DNA of 9,578 nucleotides. Origin: Pelotomaculum sp. UBA5255 (GTDB lineage: Bacteria > Bacillota > Desulfotomaculia > Desulfotomaculales > Pelotomaculaceae). The notes below the pieces were generated by a model. That model was not told the origin of the DNA and made no database searches. It was given only the letters and a program-made list of their open reading frames with translations. A program made the translations under genes and the position numbers. Positions within the stretch are counted from its first letter, which is position 1, and each line of letters opens with the position of its first letter. The stretch lies in the NCBI GenBank assembly GCA_002408725.1, contig DHTR01000007.1, positions 8,944 through 18,521 on the forward strand. The letters run 5' to 3'. Below, piece after piece: positions 1 through 6,333 of the stretch.

Positions 1-705
1 GTGGTCGTAGCGGCAGGTGTTTTTTTGTTGGCTTCAAAGCACGTCCGGGCGCCTCAAAAAGTAAATTTTGAAACTGTACCCCGGCCGTTATTTCTGGAAG
101 AAACCGCTCAAGAACTTGGACCCCAGGTTCCAGGAGCAACAGTGCGCCCCGCGCAGGGTGACCCGGACCCACAACTCCCGCACCGTTACGGAGTCGACCG
201 ACTGGCCCTGATGGCGCGGGATCCGCACTGGCTCTTCGCCTACTGGGAGATAACAGCCACTAAACAAGAGAACTTCAACGCAAACTACGGGCCCGAGGCC
301 TGGGCTTCTACCCACCCGGTTTTGAGGGTTTATGACGTAACCGGGGTGGATTTTAACGGTACCAACGCAAAAGGTTTTTTGGATCTACATGTGGGTGAAC
401 ATGTAGATAATTGGCACATTCAGGTGGGAGAGCCCGACCGCTCTTTTTGTGTCGATTTGGGGCGCATGTTTCAGGATGGCCGCTTTGTGACCCTGCTGAG
501 GTCAAACATTGTGACCACTCCCCGGGCCTCCCTTTCGGACCGTCTGGATGAGGAATGGATGTGGATTGAAGGGCTCTACCGGTCCATCGGCAGGTTCCAG
601 TATGGCGCCAGTTCACCCATGATCATCGAAGAACTGGCAGTGAGGGCGGGCAAGCTGCCCCTGGAGGTTACTTCACCCGGGATTTGGAACCCGCAGCAAG
701 AGTAA
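1..705 (+). CDS. DUF4912 domain protein (start uncertain, at window edge)
   Basis: The frame is open from the first base (a GTG) to a TAA at 703-705, giving 234 codons. The true start may lie upstream, so treat it as possibly 5'-partial. The middle and C-terminal part match the DUF4912 family as I know it: the block YGVDRLALMARDPHWLFAYW at residues 63-82 is the family's hallmark, followed by a beta-rich region with PVLRVYDVT (106-114) and the WHIQVG and RFVTLLRSN stretches. The molecular function of DUF4912 is unknown. Residues 2-11 are hydrophobic and could be the end of a membrane segment or signal, but the edge prevents a decision. Only 38 bases separate its stop from the GH57 gene, with no terminator between them, so the two are probably cotranscribed. 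DUF4912 and GH57/DUF1957 genes often travel together in Firmicutes, which suggests a role in alpha-glucan metabolism (inference). Confidence 0.85.
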   Translation: MVVAAGVFLLASKHVRAPQKVNFETVPRPLFLEETAQELGPQVPGATVRPAQGDPDPQLPHRYGVDRLALMARDPHWLFAYWEITATKQENFNANYGPEAWASTHPVLRVYDVTGVDFNGTNAKGFLDLHVGEHVDNWHIQVGEPDRSFCVDLGRMFQDGRFVTLLRSNIVTTPRASLSDRLDEEWMWIEGLYRSIGRFQYGASSPMIIEELAVRAGKLPLEVTSPGIWNPQQE

Positions 706-743
706 CCGGGGAGTACTCACGAATAAGTTGAAAGGGGTTTATT

Positions 744-2348
744 ATGGCTAAAGGATACCTCTGTTTTGTACTGCATGCTCATCTGCCCTACGTGCGGCAT
801 CCCGAGCATGAAAATTTCCTGGAAGAAAAATGGCTTTACGAAGCGATTACAGAAACTTATATCCCCCTGATCCAGGCTTTTGATCGCCTGCTGGATGATA
901 ACGTCCGGTTTAGATTAACAATGACTCTTTCCCCGCCCCTCATCTCCATGCTGACCGACCCGCTCCTTCAGGAGCGCTACGTAAGGCACCTGTCCAAGTT
1001 GATTGAGCTGGCCCATAAAGAAGAGGGACGCACCTACGGGAGCCCCTTCCACGAAGCCGCTCTGATGTACAAAAGACGCTTCCACGAGGCTATGTCTGTT
1101 TTTAATGACCGTTATCACCGTAATCTTGTTTCCGCATTTAAAAAACACCAGGACGCCGGTCGCCTCGAAATTATCACCTGCGCCGCCACGCACGGCTACC
1201 TCCCGCTGATGCTGCTTCAGCCTGAAGCAGTACGGGCCCAGGTCAGGGCGGCTGTAGAGCATTATCAAAAACACCTGGGGGTTCCTCCCCAGGGGATCTG
1301 GTTGCCCGAGTGCGCTTACGCGCCAGGCGTCGATGCAATCCTTAAAGAAAACGGGCTGAAGTTCTTTTTTACTGACTCTCACGGCATTCTTTATGCCTCC
1401 CACAGGCCTCGCTTCGGAATCTTTGCGCCGATTTTTTGCCCAACCGGGGTGGCCGCCTTCGGCCGTGATATCGAGTCCTCCAAGCAGGTCTGGAGCACCA
1501 TGGAAGGCTACCCGGGCGACTATAACTACCGGGAATTCTACCGGGACATTGGGCACGAACTCGATTATGAATACATCAAGGATTACATCCACCCGGACGG
1601 GATCCGGATCCATACGGGAATGAAATACTACAGGATTACGGGCAAAACCGATTCAAAAGAAGCCTATAACCCCCAGGCTGCGGATGAAAAGGCGGCTGAG
1701 CACGCCGGCAACTTTATGTTTAACCGGCAGCACCAGGTACAGCACCTGGCCAGCCTGATGGATCGGCCGCCCCTGATCGTGGCGCCCTACGACGCCGAAC
1801 TCTTCGGTCACTGGTGGTTTGAAGGGCCAGCCTGGCTGGAATACCTGATCCGAAAGATAACCTTTGACCAGGACATCGTAGAAATGGTCACCCCCAGCGA
1901 TTACCTCAAACGCTTTCCTTGCAACCAGGTGGCCGTACCTTGTTCATCCAGCTGGGGTAACAAGGGTTACCACGAGGTCTGGCTCTGCGGAGCGAATGAC
2001 TGGATTTACCGGCACCTGCACATGGCCGCCGGCATGATGACATCCATGGCCAACCGCCGTCCCGGCTCGGGTGGTCTGCTCCGCCGGGCTTTAAACCAGG
2101 CGGCCAGGGAATTGCTGCTGGCCCAGAGCAGCGACTGGGCCTTTATCATGAGCACAGGCACCATGGTGGAATACGCGGTCCGGAGAACCAAGGTCCACCT
2201 CGACAATTTCCTGCGCCTGCACGATCAAATCGAAAACAACCGGATCGACGAAGGCTTTTTAGGTTATCTGGAATATCGCAACAATATTTTCCCGGATCTC
2301 GACTACAGCTGGTACCAGACCCCGGCCCCGGCAGCCAGGGCGGTTTAA
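744..2348 (+). CDS. GH57 family 1,4-alpha-glucan branching enzyme (DUF1957 type)
   Basis: This 534-aa cytoplasmic enzyme is predicted to create alpha-1,6 branches in an alpha-1,4-glucan by cutting and transferring chains. GH57 motifs appear in order: HAHLPYVRHPE at 11-21, ATHGYLPLMLLQ at 148-159, GIWLPECAYAPG at 184-195 with the predicted nucleophile Glu189, and APYDAELFGHWWFEGP at 347-362 with the predicted acid/base Asp350. The C-terminal helical part includes ANDWIYRHLHMA (417-428) and SSDWAFIM (462-469), as in GH57 branching enzymes, and the length fits this group (about 520-560 aa). The ATG is preceded by AAAGGGG at 731-737, six bases away, which supports this start. It follows the DUF4912 gene and ends at a strong terminator. 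The fold and catalytic pair are secure. The branching activity, rather than amylase or glucanotransferase activity, is inferred from family resemblance. Confidence 0.92.
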   Translation: MAKGYLCFVLHAHLPYVRHPEHENFLEEKWLYEAITETYIPLIQAFDRLLDDNVRFRLTMTLSPPLISMLTDPLLQERYVRHLSKLIELAHKEEGRTYGSPFHEAALMYKRRFHEAMSVFNDRYHRNLVSAFKKHQDAGRLEIITCAATHGYLPLMLLQPEAVRAQVRAAVEHYQKHLGVPPQGIWLPECAYAPGVDAILKENGLKFFFTDSHGILYASHRPRFGIFAPIFCPTGVAAFGRDIESSKQVWSTMEGYPGDYNYREFYRDIGHELDYEYIKDYIHPDGIRIHTGMKYYRITGKTDSKEAYNPQAADEKAAEHAGNFMFNRQHQVQHLASLMDRPPLIVAPYDAELFGHWWFEGPAWLEYLIRKITFDQDIVEMVTPSDYLKRFPCNQVAVPCSSSWGNKGYHEVWLCGANDWIYRHLHMAAGMMTSMANRRPGSGGLLRRALNQAARELLLAQSSDWAFIMSTGTMVEYAVRRTKVHLDNFLRLHDQIENNRIDEGFLGYLEYRNNIFPDLDYSWYQTPAPAARAV

Positions 2349-2356
2349 CCAAGAAC

Positions 2357-2389
2357 GGGGCAGCAAAAAAACTGCCCCTTGTTTTTTTT
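2357..2389 (+). terminator. Intrinsic terminator after the GH57 gene
   Basis: A perfect 7-bp stem, GGGGCAG (2357-2363) with CTGCCCC (2372-2378), encloses an A-rich 8-base loop. It is followed by TTG and eight T residues (2382-2389). It lies 8 bases past the GH57 stop codon and closes the DUF4912-GH57 transcript. Confidence 0.93.
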
Positions 2390-2546
2390 GTATTTATGAG
2401 GGTTTCAGGGATCGGTTCAGTCATATAAGAACGGCTGGTCCGTTGCTCCTGAACGAACCGTAACAGATCTTTGTTACCGTTACCCACCACACACAAAAAA
2501 GCGCAAGGACTCACGCCCCTACGCTCCCATTTGCTTTATTATTCTT
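2390..2546. other. Intergenic segment with two small inverted repeats
   Basis: No credible gene is seen here. Two short inverted repeats stand side by side: AACGG/CCGTT (2430-2434 and 2440-2444) and GTAACA/TGTTAC (2460-2465 and 2472-2477). GGCTGGTCCGTTGC at 2433-2446 matches GGCGAGTCCGTTGC at 3463-3476 in 12 of 14 bases, so related sequence borders both sides of the PIN-gene interval. No good terminator with a T-run is seen for the minus-strand 61-codon frame that ends at 2547. Confidence 0.5.
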
Positions 2547-2732
2547 TTATTGCGGCTTTAAAGAATCCGGCAGCTTTTTAATTGGCTTTATATCTTTAGC
2601 AATACTTTCAGGATGTTTTTTATCTTCCTCACGAATATGCTTTAAAAATTTTTTTAAATCAAAGTCATATTTCTTAAAAAGTTTTTCCCGTGCATCTCTA
2701 ACATCTTCAACTATCGGATCGTCATAAGGCAT
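2547..2732 (-). CDS. Small charged protein downstream of PIN toxin (possible antitoxin)
   Basis: This is a 61-codon ATG frame encoding a lysine- and acid-rich soluble protein. It starts MPYDDPIVEDVRDAREKLF and continues with YDFDLKKFLKHIREE (23-37). It has no signal peptide or membrane segment. A strong GGGAGGG site lies at about 2741-2748, and only three bases separate its ATG from the TAG of the PIN gene upstream, so the pair was built as one transcript. I recall small proteins with a DPIVEEVR-like start sitting directly after PIN-domain genes of this type in cyanobacteria and Firmicutes, which makes an antitoxin or partner role plausible. The order is toxin first, the reverse of classical vapBC. 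The frame is intact although the PIN gene is broken. The coding call is good; the antitoxin function is a guess. Confidence 0.72.
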   Translation of the reverse strand: MPYDDPIVEDVRDAREKLFKKYDFDLKKFLKHIREEDKKHPESIAKDIKPIKKLPDSLKPQ

Positions 2733-2735
2733 TTA

Positions 2736-3218
2736 CTAATCCCTCCCCATTAAATCGTTTGGAGTAGTAATCTCCGGGGTCTCCAATCCTACGGAATCAT
2801 TATATAGCTTCAGCTTTTTGCGAATTTCGGCATGTGCAAGGTGTTTACAATTCCAGGTTAGGAGATAATTTATTTTAAACAATACCGCATAGGCTAAATT
2901 AAGGCATCTAATGCTGATTTTTTCGGTATACTTAAAATGGATAAATATTTTTCCGCGATATTGTCAATTTCATCTGTAGCTGGTAAGACTTTTATTCCCT
3001 GAAGAAAGTTTGCCCTGATTGACGCAACATGCGGATCACCTTCATTTATTTCCTTCAAGACAATCCGGGATACATAAATATTGTACTTTGTTTTTTCATT
3101 ATCCCACCATTCATGGGTTATTTTGTTGACGGGCAGCAATAATTAAATCCCTGCTTGGTCTAGCCGCTAAATAACTTGGAATGGTTGTTTCAAGGTATAA
3201 AGTGGGTTTTTTAGACAT
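2736..3218 (-). pseudogene. PIN-domain (VapC-like) toxin gene broken by two frameshifts
   Basis: Reading from ATG 3218-3216, the protein begins MSKKPTLYLETTIPSYLAAR, then loses frame at a run of four A's (plus-strand T's 3121-3124) where one base is extra. The next part (THEWWDNEKTKYNIY, then VLKEINEGDPHVAS) is in a second frame and meets a stop at SALDAL. One base is missing near 2898-2899. Restoring it returns to the first frame (LAYAVLFKINYLLTWNCKHL) and runs to TAG at 2738-2736. The repaired protein is exactly 160 aa, the usual size, and keeps likely PIN acidic residues Glu10, Glu56 and Asp104. PIN toxins are Mg-dependent ribonucleases. An AAGG ribosome site lies 8 bases before the ATG. 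Either the gene is decayed or these are two sequencing or assembly errors. The fragment readable from a TTG at 3139 is not a separate gene. Confidence 0.88.
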
Positions 3219-3269
3219 ATTGAACACCTTCTCAAGCCTTTAGGAGCTCCTTAGCCATACCTTTTGTTC

Positions 3270-3275
3270 ATTATA
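3270..3275 (-). promoter_or_regulatory. Possible -10 box for the PIN gene
   Basis: The minus strand reads TATAAT here, 51 bases upstream of the PIN ATG, in an AT-rich stretch. No good TTGACA-like -35 is visible at 16-18 bases spacing, so the call rests on the perfect -10 and its position alone. Confidence 0.4.
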
Positions 3276-3500
3276 CAACAAATACCTCGCACATCACCAC
3301 TACTTTCATTGTCGTATTTTTGACGTGACCGGCTATTCAGAATACCCTGTGAGACATTAACGTAATAAAATATGCTGGGGGGAAGACTGTTTCCCCCTTT
3401 ACTGTTAGCGAAACAATAAATGACATCAACGGACTCCATCCTTAAAAGTAGGCTTAGAAAAAGGCGAGTCCGTTGCCCGTGACGAGGGGTATAAAAACAA
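3276..3500. repeat. Gene-free stretch with two hairpins, one a 10-bp perfect inverted repeat
   Basis: I see no credible gene here. A 62-codon minus-strand frame at 3251-3439 has no family resemblance, and its end covers the possible PIN promoter. Two structures stand out. GGGGGAA (3378-3384) pairs with TTCCCCC (3391-3397) around a 6-base loop. CAACGGACTC (3427-3436) pairs perfectly with GAGTCCGTTG (3466-3475) across 29 bases. The right arm of the second also belongs to the GTCCGTTGC repeat that recurs at 2438-2446. These could be element ends or RNA structures left from a lost insertion. Function is unknown. Confidence 0.5.
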
Positions 3501-3575
3501 GCGACGTTGGCTCACCGTTCAAGACACCGGCCTTCCAAGCCGGGTACGTGGGTTCGATTCCCTTCACCCGCTCCA
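3501..3575 (+). pseudogene. Decayed tRNA-Gly (anticodon TCC)
   Basis: The 3' two-thirds look like a Firmicute tRNA-Gly(UCC). There is a perfect 5-bp anticodon stem CCGGC/GCCGG (3527-3531, 3539-3543) around the loop CTTCCAA with anticodon TCC at 3534-3536, then GTGGGTTCGATTCCC, the acceptor strand CACCCGC (3565-3571) and an encoded CCA (3573-3575). The 5' part is damaged. GCGACGT (3501-3507) pairs with the acceptor 3' strand at only three of seven positions (GCGGGTG would be expected). The D-stem GCTC faces GACA, leaving two of four pairs. One T-stem pair is also mismatched. With those defects a working tRNA is unlikely, so I call it a pseudogene. Total length is about 75 bases. Confidence 0.8.
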
Positions 3576-3580
3576 GATAT

Positions 3581-3624
3581 GTCCAAGTAGCTCAGCCGGA
3601 TAGAGCAATGGACTTCTAATCAGT
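3581..3624 (+). pseudogene. tRNA-Arg (anticodon TCT) 5' half, truncated after the anticodon
   Basis: Five bases after the tRNA-Gly remnant begins a clear 5' tRNA half. It has the start GTCCAAG, TA, an intact 4-bp D-stem GCTC/GAGC (3590-3593, 3603-3606) with loop AGCCGGATA, and then the anticodon loop CTTCTAA (3613-3619) with TCT at 3615-3617, as in tRNA-Arg(UCU). The 3' side of the anticodon stem (TCAGT) no longer pairs fully. No variable loop, GTTCGAATC-type T-arm, acceptor 3' strand or CCA follows. Homology appears to stop within a few bases of the anticodon loop, a place where some integrases recombine. It could be a leftover att half-site or a simple deletion. Confidence 0.78.
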
Positions 3625-3633
3625 TGAATTTAT

Positions 3634-3665
3634 TGTTCTGTTCCCATGCTCATCAGAGAACAGGC
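3634..3665. repeat. Short hairpin after the truncated tRNA-Arg
   Basis: CTGTTC pairs with GAACAG around a roughly 14-base loop, with one further G-C pair possible beyond an A-C mismatch. It lies just past the point where tRNA-Arg homology ends. No T-run follows closely, so it is a weak terminator candidate. Its position at the breakpoint is the only notable point. Confidence 0.4.
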
Positions 3666-3694
3666 TTATCAAAAAAACATTTTACGTGATAAAG

Positions 3695-3724
3695 AAAAAC
3701 TTCGAACCGGGGCCCGAAGTTTTT
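3695..3724 (-). terminator. Intrinsic terminator of the nucleotidyltransferase fusion gene (bidirectional)
   Basis: A perfect 10-bp stem AAAAACTTCG (3695-3704) and CGAAGTTTTT (3715-3724) surrounds a 10-base loop. On the minus strand the stem is followed by T-rich sequence (TTTTTCTTTATC), about 57 bases past the stop of the 828-aa gene. The plus strand also ends in T's, so it may stop transcripts arriving from the tRNA side as well. Confidence 0.88.
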
Positions 3725-3780
3725 GCACAAATAAATTTTTACCAGGAAAACAGAAAGGCTTTAGTTAAACCGCAATCCTT

Positions 3781-6267
3781 TCAGATTTTAGCTCCAGCGA
3801 TTTTGCTGATTTTATCGATATAAAAATCAGTAAGCGACTCCGCAATTTCCATGGTGCTGCCCTCGCTGAATACCCGGCAAACCGGTTCGTCCGGGTCGGG
3901 GAGCACCAGGGCCCAGCCGTCCCGGTGATAGACTTTGACACCATCCAACAGTTCCAGACGACCGGCTGGGGGGTCCTGAATTAGGCTCCTGATGACCTTA
4001 CCCTTGGCTTCCCAGGGCACAGGGACCTCCCGCCTATCCATGAAGAAGGATGGAATTTCGTGGACCAGCTCGGAAAGAGAGGCCTGATTCTGCGCCATAT
4101 AGTCGAGCACCCTGGCCAGGGCGGAAAGTGCATCAAAGTGCAAGAAAAACCGCGAAATACCGCTAATCCCCTCTAGGCCGGACTGGTTTTCCGGTGCCAT
4201 CACTTTGTCCAGGAAATCCTGGAGGGCGGTTTTGGTCCGTACAACCCTGCCCCGGTACCGCTCGGCCAACTCCTCAATGGCCCTGGGAGCTGTAACCGGC
4301 ACGACGACCGTCCCCCCCTGCCCTTTCAGGATAATCAGAGACAGCAGGGCCGTCAGCATTTCCTCCTGGATGATTTGCCCCTTGTTGTCAATCATGATCA
4401 GGTGGTCAGCGTTAGGATCCAGTACAGCCCCGGCATCGGCGCCGCTTTCAACCACCGCACGGGCCAGAGAAGGAAGCATCTCCTGGTAGGAACGCCAGTT
4501 GCGGTATCCACTGGTACCTTCTGAACCGTAGTTTTCCAGGGCAAACCCGAGTTCTTGGCAAAGGGATGCGACGAACTTTTCAAGATTTACCTGGTCGTAG
4601 CAAAGCATTAACTTAAAACGGGCTTCCCTCAACATCCCCGAGCTGAGGCCCTCGCAGATAGCAGAGATATACCGGGTCGTGACTTCAGGCACATCAACCG
4701 GCGGCTTGATCCGGCTGATTTCGGCCCGCAGGAAATCCTCCCTGGCCATCGCGTTCTCAATTCTACGCTCCTGCCCCCTGGAAGTGTTTCCACCCTGGGG
4801 GTTGGTAAAAACCATTACAACTTTATCGGGAGACAGGGGTGAAACCTTCGTGTGCACTCCCCCCTTACAGTTCAGGGAGCGCACACCATAGCGGTGCGCC
4901 GGTGTGATGCAGGTCCCCAAGTCCATAACTTCAGCCCCGCTTGATTGCATGCCGCTGGCTACCGCTTCCTTGATCATCAGCGATGCGGCATAGCTGTCGC
5001 TGCTGACTGCAAGCCGAGCTTCTGAACCGGCGACCGAAGCGAAAGCCGCACCGACCCGGGCGGCAAATTCAGGGGTAACCTCCACGTTTGCCAGGCCGGA
5101 AATCCCCTCAAAGCCAAATACTTTTTTGGGAGAACAGGTACCCCAGATCAGGCTCCGCTGAACAGTGGCCCCCGTCTCCACTAGCTTGTTAGGCCATAGT
5201 TTGACATCCGGTTTAAGGAGACCATTTTCGCGGATGACGGAATCATCCCCGACCACAGCACCCTCGTAGATCCCGGCTTTCGCCTGCACCTGTACGCGAC
5301 AGCCCAGAACAGCACCCCGCAGGGCTGCCCCCGTCCCCACGTATACGTGATTCCAGAGAACACTTCTTTTCAGGGAGGCCCTTTCCTGGATCAGGCAGCC
5401 GCTTCCGAGAACCGTATAGGGATCAATCCGGGCTTGTGCTCCTACCCGGCAGTTTGCGCCAATCAGTGCCGGGCCTTTGATTAAAGCGCCGGGGTTCATA
5501 AAGGCGCCTTCCTCTACCCAAACTCGGGGTGAGATTTCCGTTCCGGGTATCTTGATCCGGACCTTTCCCGAAAGCGCATCGTGGTGTGCCTCCAGGTACT
5601 GCTGAAGGTTACCGATATCGCACCAGTAGCCTGGCAGGACCAGTCCGAACAAAGGCTTCTTCTCTCTCAGCAGCAGGGGAAACAGGTCCTTGCTGAAGTC
5701 AAACTTCTGCCCCGATGCGAAATAATTCAAGACTTCCGGTTCCAGAACATAGATGCCTGTATTGACCGTGTCGCTGAAAACCTCACCCCAACCCGGTTTT
5801 TCCAGGAACTGCGTGATGCAGCCGTTTTCTGACGTAATCACCACGCCGTATTCCAGCGGGCACTCCACCCGGGTTAAAACCAGCGTCGCAAGAGCCCCCC
5901 GGCTTTTGTGAAACGCAACCGCCCTGGACAGTTCCAGGTCGGTCAGGGCATCCCCACTGATGACCAGAAAGGTTTCGTCCAGGAACTCCGACGCATTTTT
6001 AACACTACCGGCGGTGCCCAGGGGAGTCTCCTCCACATAATAACGAAAATTGACCCCGAGCTCCGCTCCGTTGCCAAAATAGTCCCGGATGGCCTCCGGC
6101 TGGTACTGAAGCGTAACGCCAATGTCCGTAAATCCATGTTCTTTTAACAAATCGACTATATGGGTCATAATCGGTCTGTTTAAAACCGGTACCATCGGCT
6201 TGGGCCGGCCGCAGGTAAGAGGCCTCAGGCGCGAGCCCTCCCCCCCGGCCATGATGATTGCCTTCAT
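3781..6267 (-). CDS. Sugar-phosphate nucleotidyltransferase / beta-helix / degenerate phosphohexomutase fusion
   Basis: This is an 828-aa cytoplasmic fusion. Residues 1-230 form a nucleotidyltransferase: GGEGSRLRPLT (8-18), PKPM (22-25), SGD (104-106), EKP (156-158) and WCDIGN (215-220). It should join a sugar 1-phosphate to an NTP, as GDP-mannose or ADP/UDP-glucose pyrophosphorylases do; the substrate cannot be read from sequence. Residues 240-372 show hexapeptide-repeat left-handed beta-helix character. Residues 375-828 follow the phosphomannomutase/phosphoglucomutase layout but lack its catalytic loops. The TASHNP phosphoserine motif is absent where VHTKVSPLSPDKV stands (471-483). The Mg loop DGDADR is DPNADH (617-622). 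RPSGTEP is LPDPDEP (789-795). The third part is therefore probably structural or regulatory. The ATG has GGGGG about 6 bases upstream. It lies 66 bases after the GT4 stop with no terminator between, so the two share a transcript. Confidence 0.92.
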   Translation of the reverse strand: MKAIIMAGGEGSRLRPLTCGRPKPMVPVLNRPIMTHIVDLLKEHGFTDIGVTLQYQPEAIRDYFGNGAELGVNFRYYVEETPLGTAGSVKNASEFLDETFLVISGDALTDLELSRAVAFHKSRGALATLVLTRVECPLEYGVVITSENGCITQFLEKPGWGEVFSDTVNTGIYVLEPEVLNYFASGQKFDFSKDLFPLLLREKKPLFGLVLPGYWCDIGNLQQYLEAHHDALSGKVRIKIPGTEISPRVWVEEGAFMNPGALIKGPALIGANCRVGAQARIDPYTVLGSGCLIQERASLKRSVLWNHVYVGTGAALRGAVLGCRVQVQAKAGIYEGAVVGDDSVIRENGLLKPDVKLWPNKLVETGATVQRSLIWGTCSPKKVFGFEGISGLANVEVTPEFAARVGAAFASVAGSEARLAVSSDSYAASLMIKEAVASGMQSSGAEVMDLGTCITPAHRYGVRSLNCKGGVHTKVSPLSPDKVVMVFTNPQGGNTSRGQERRIENAMAREDFLRAEISRIKPPVDVPEVTTRYISAICEGLSSGMLREARFKLMLCYDQVNLEKFVASLCQELGFALENYGSEGTSGYRNWRSYQEMLPSLARAVVESGADAGAVLDPNADHLIMIDNKGQIIQEEMLTALLSLIILKGQGGTVVVPVTAPRAIEELAERYRGRVVRTKTALQDFLDKVMAPENQSGLEGISGISRFFLHFDALSALARVLDYMAQNQASLSELVHEIPSFFMDRREVPVPWEAKGKVIRSLIQDPPAGRLELLDGVKVYHRDGWALVLPDPDEPVCRVFSEGSTMEIAESLTDFYIDKISKIAGAKI

Positions 6268-6333
6268 GTCTAACCCCCGTTTCTCATTCCTCCAAGTTCT
6301 CTTTCCTACTTATGAAACTATGCTCCCTTACCC

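Noticed and set aside
915..1613. 232-codon open frame on the minus strand
   Set aside because: It is fully antisense to the GH57 gene, has no recognisable domain, and is explained by codon bias of the real gene.
2146..2514. 122-codon minus-strand frame running across the GH57 3' end and its terminator
   Set aside because: It reads through a clear terminator hairpin and the end of a real gene on the other strand, with no recognisable protein features.
2894..3139. An 81-aa PIN fragment as an independent gene starting at TTG 3139
   Set aside because: The sequence on both sides continues the same 160-aa PIN protein in another frame, and no ribosome site precedes this TTG.
3251..3439. 62-codon minus-strand frame upstream of the PIN gene
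   Set aside because: No domain or homologue is recognised, the composition is irregular, and it overlaps the probable -10 box of the PIN gene and a hairpin.
3501..3624. Two functional tRNA genes
   Set aside because: The Gly copy lacks acceptor and D-stem pairing. The Arg copy has no T-arm, no 3' acceptor strand and no CCA.
2390..3780. CRISPR array or insertion sequence
   Set aside because: There are no regularly spaced direct repeats, no transposase or integrase frame and no paired terminal inverted repeats. Only short scattered repeats are seen.
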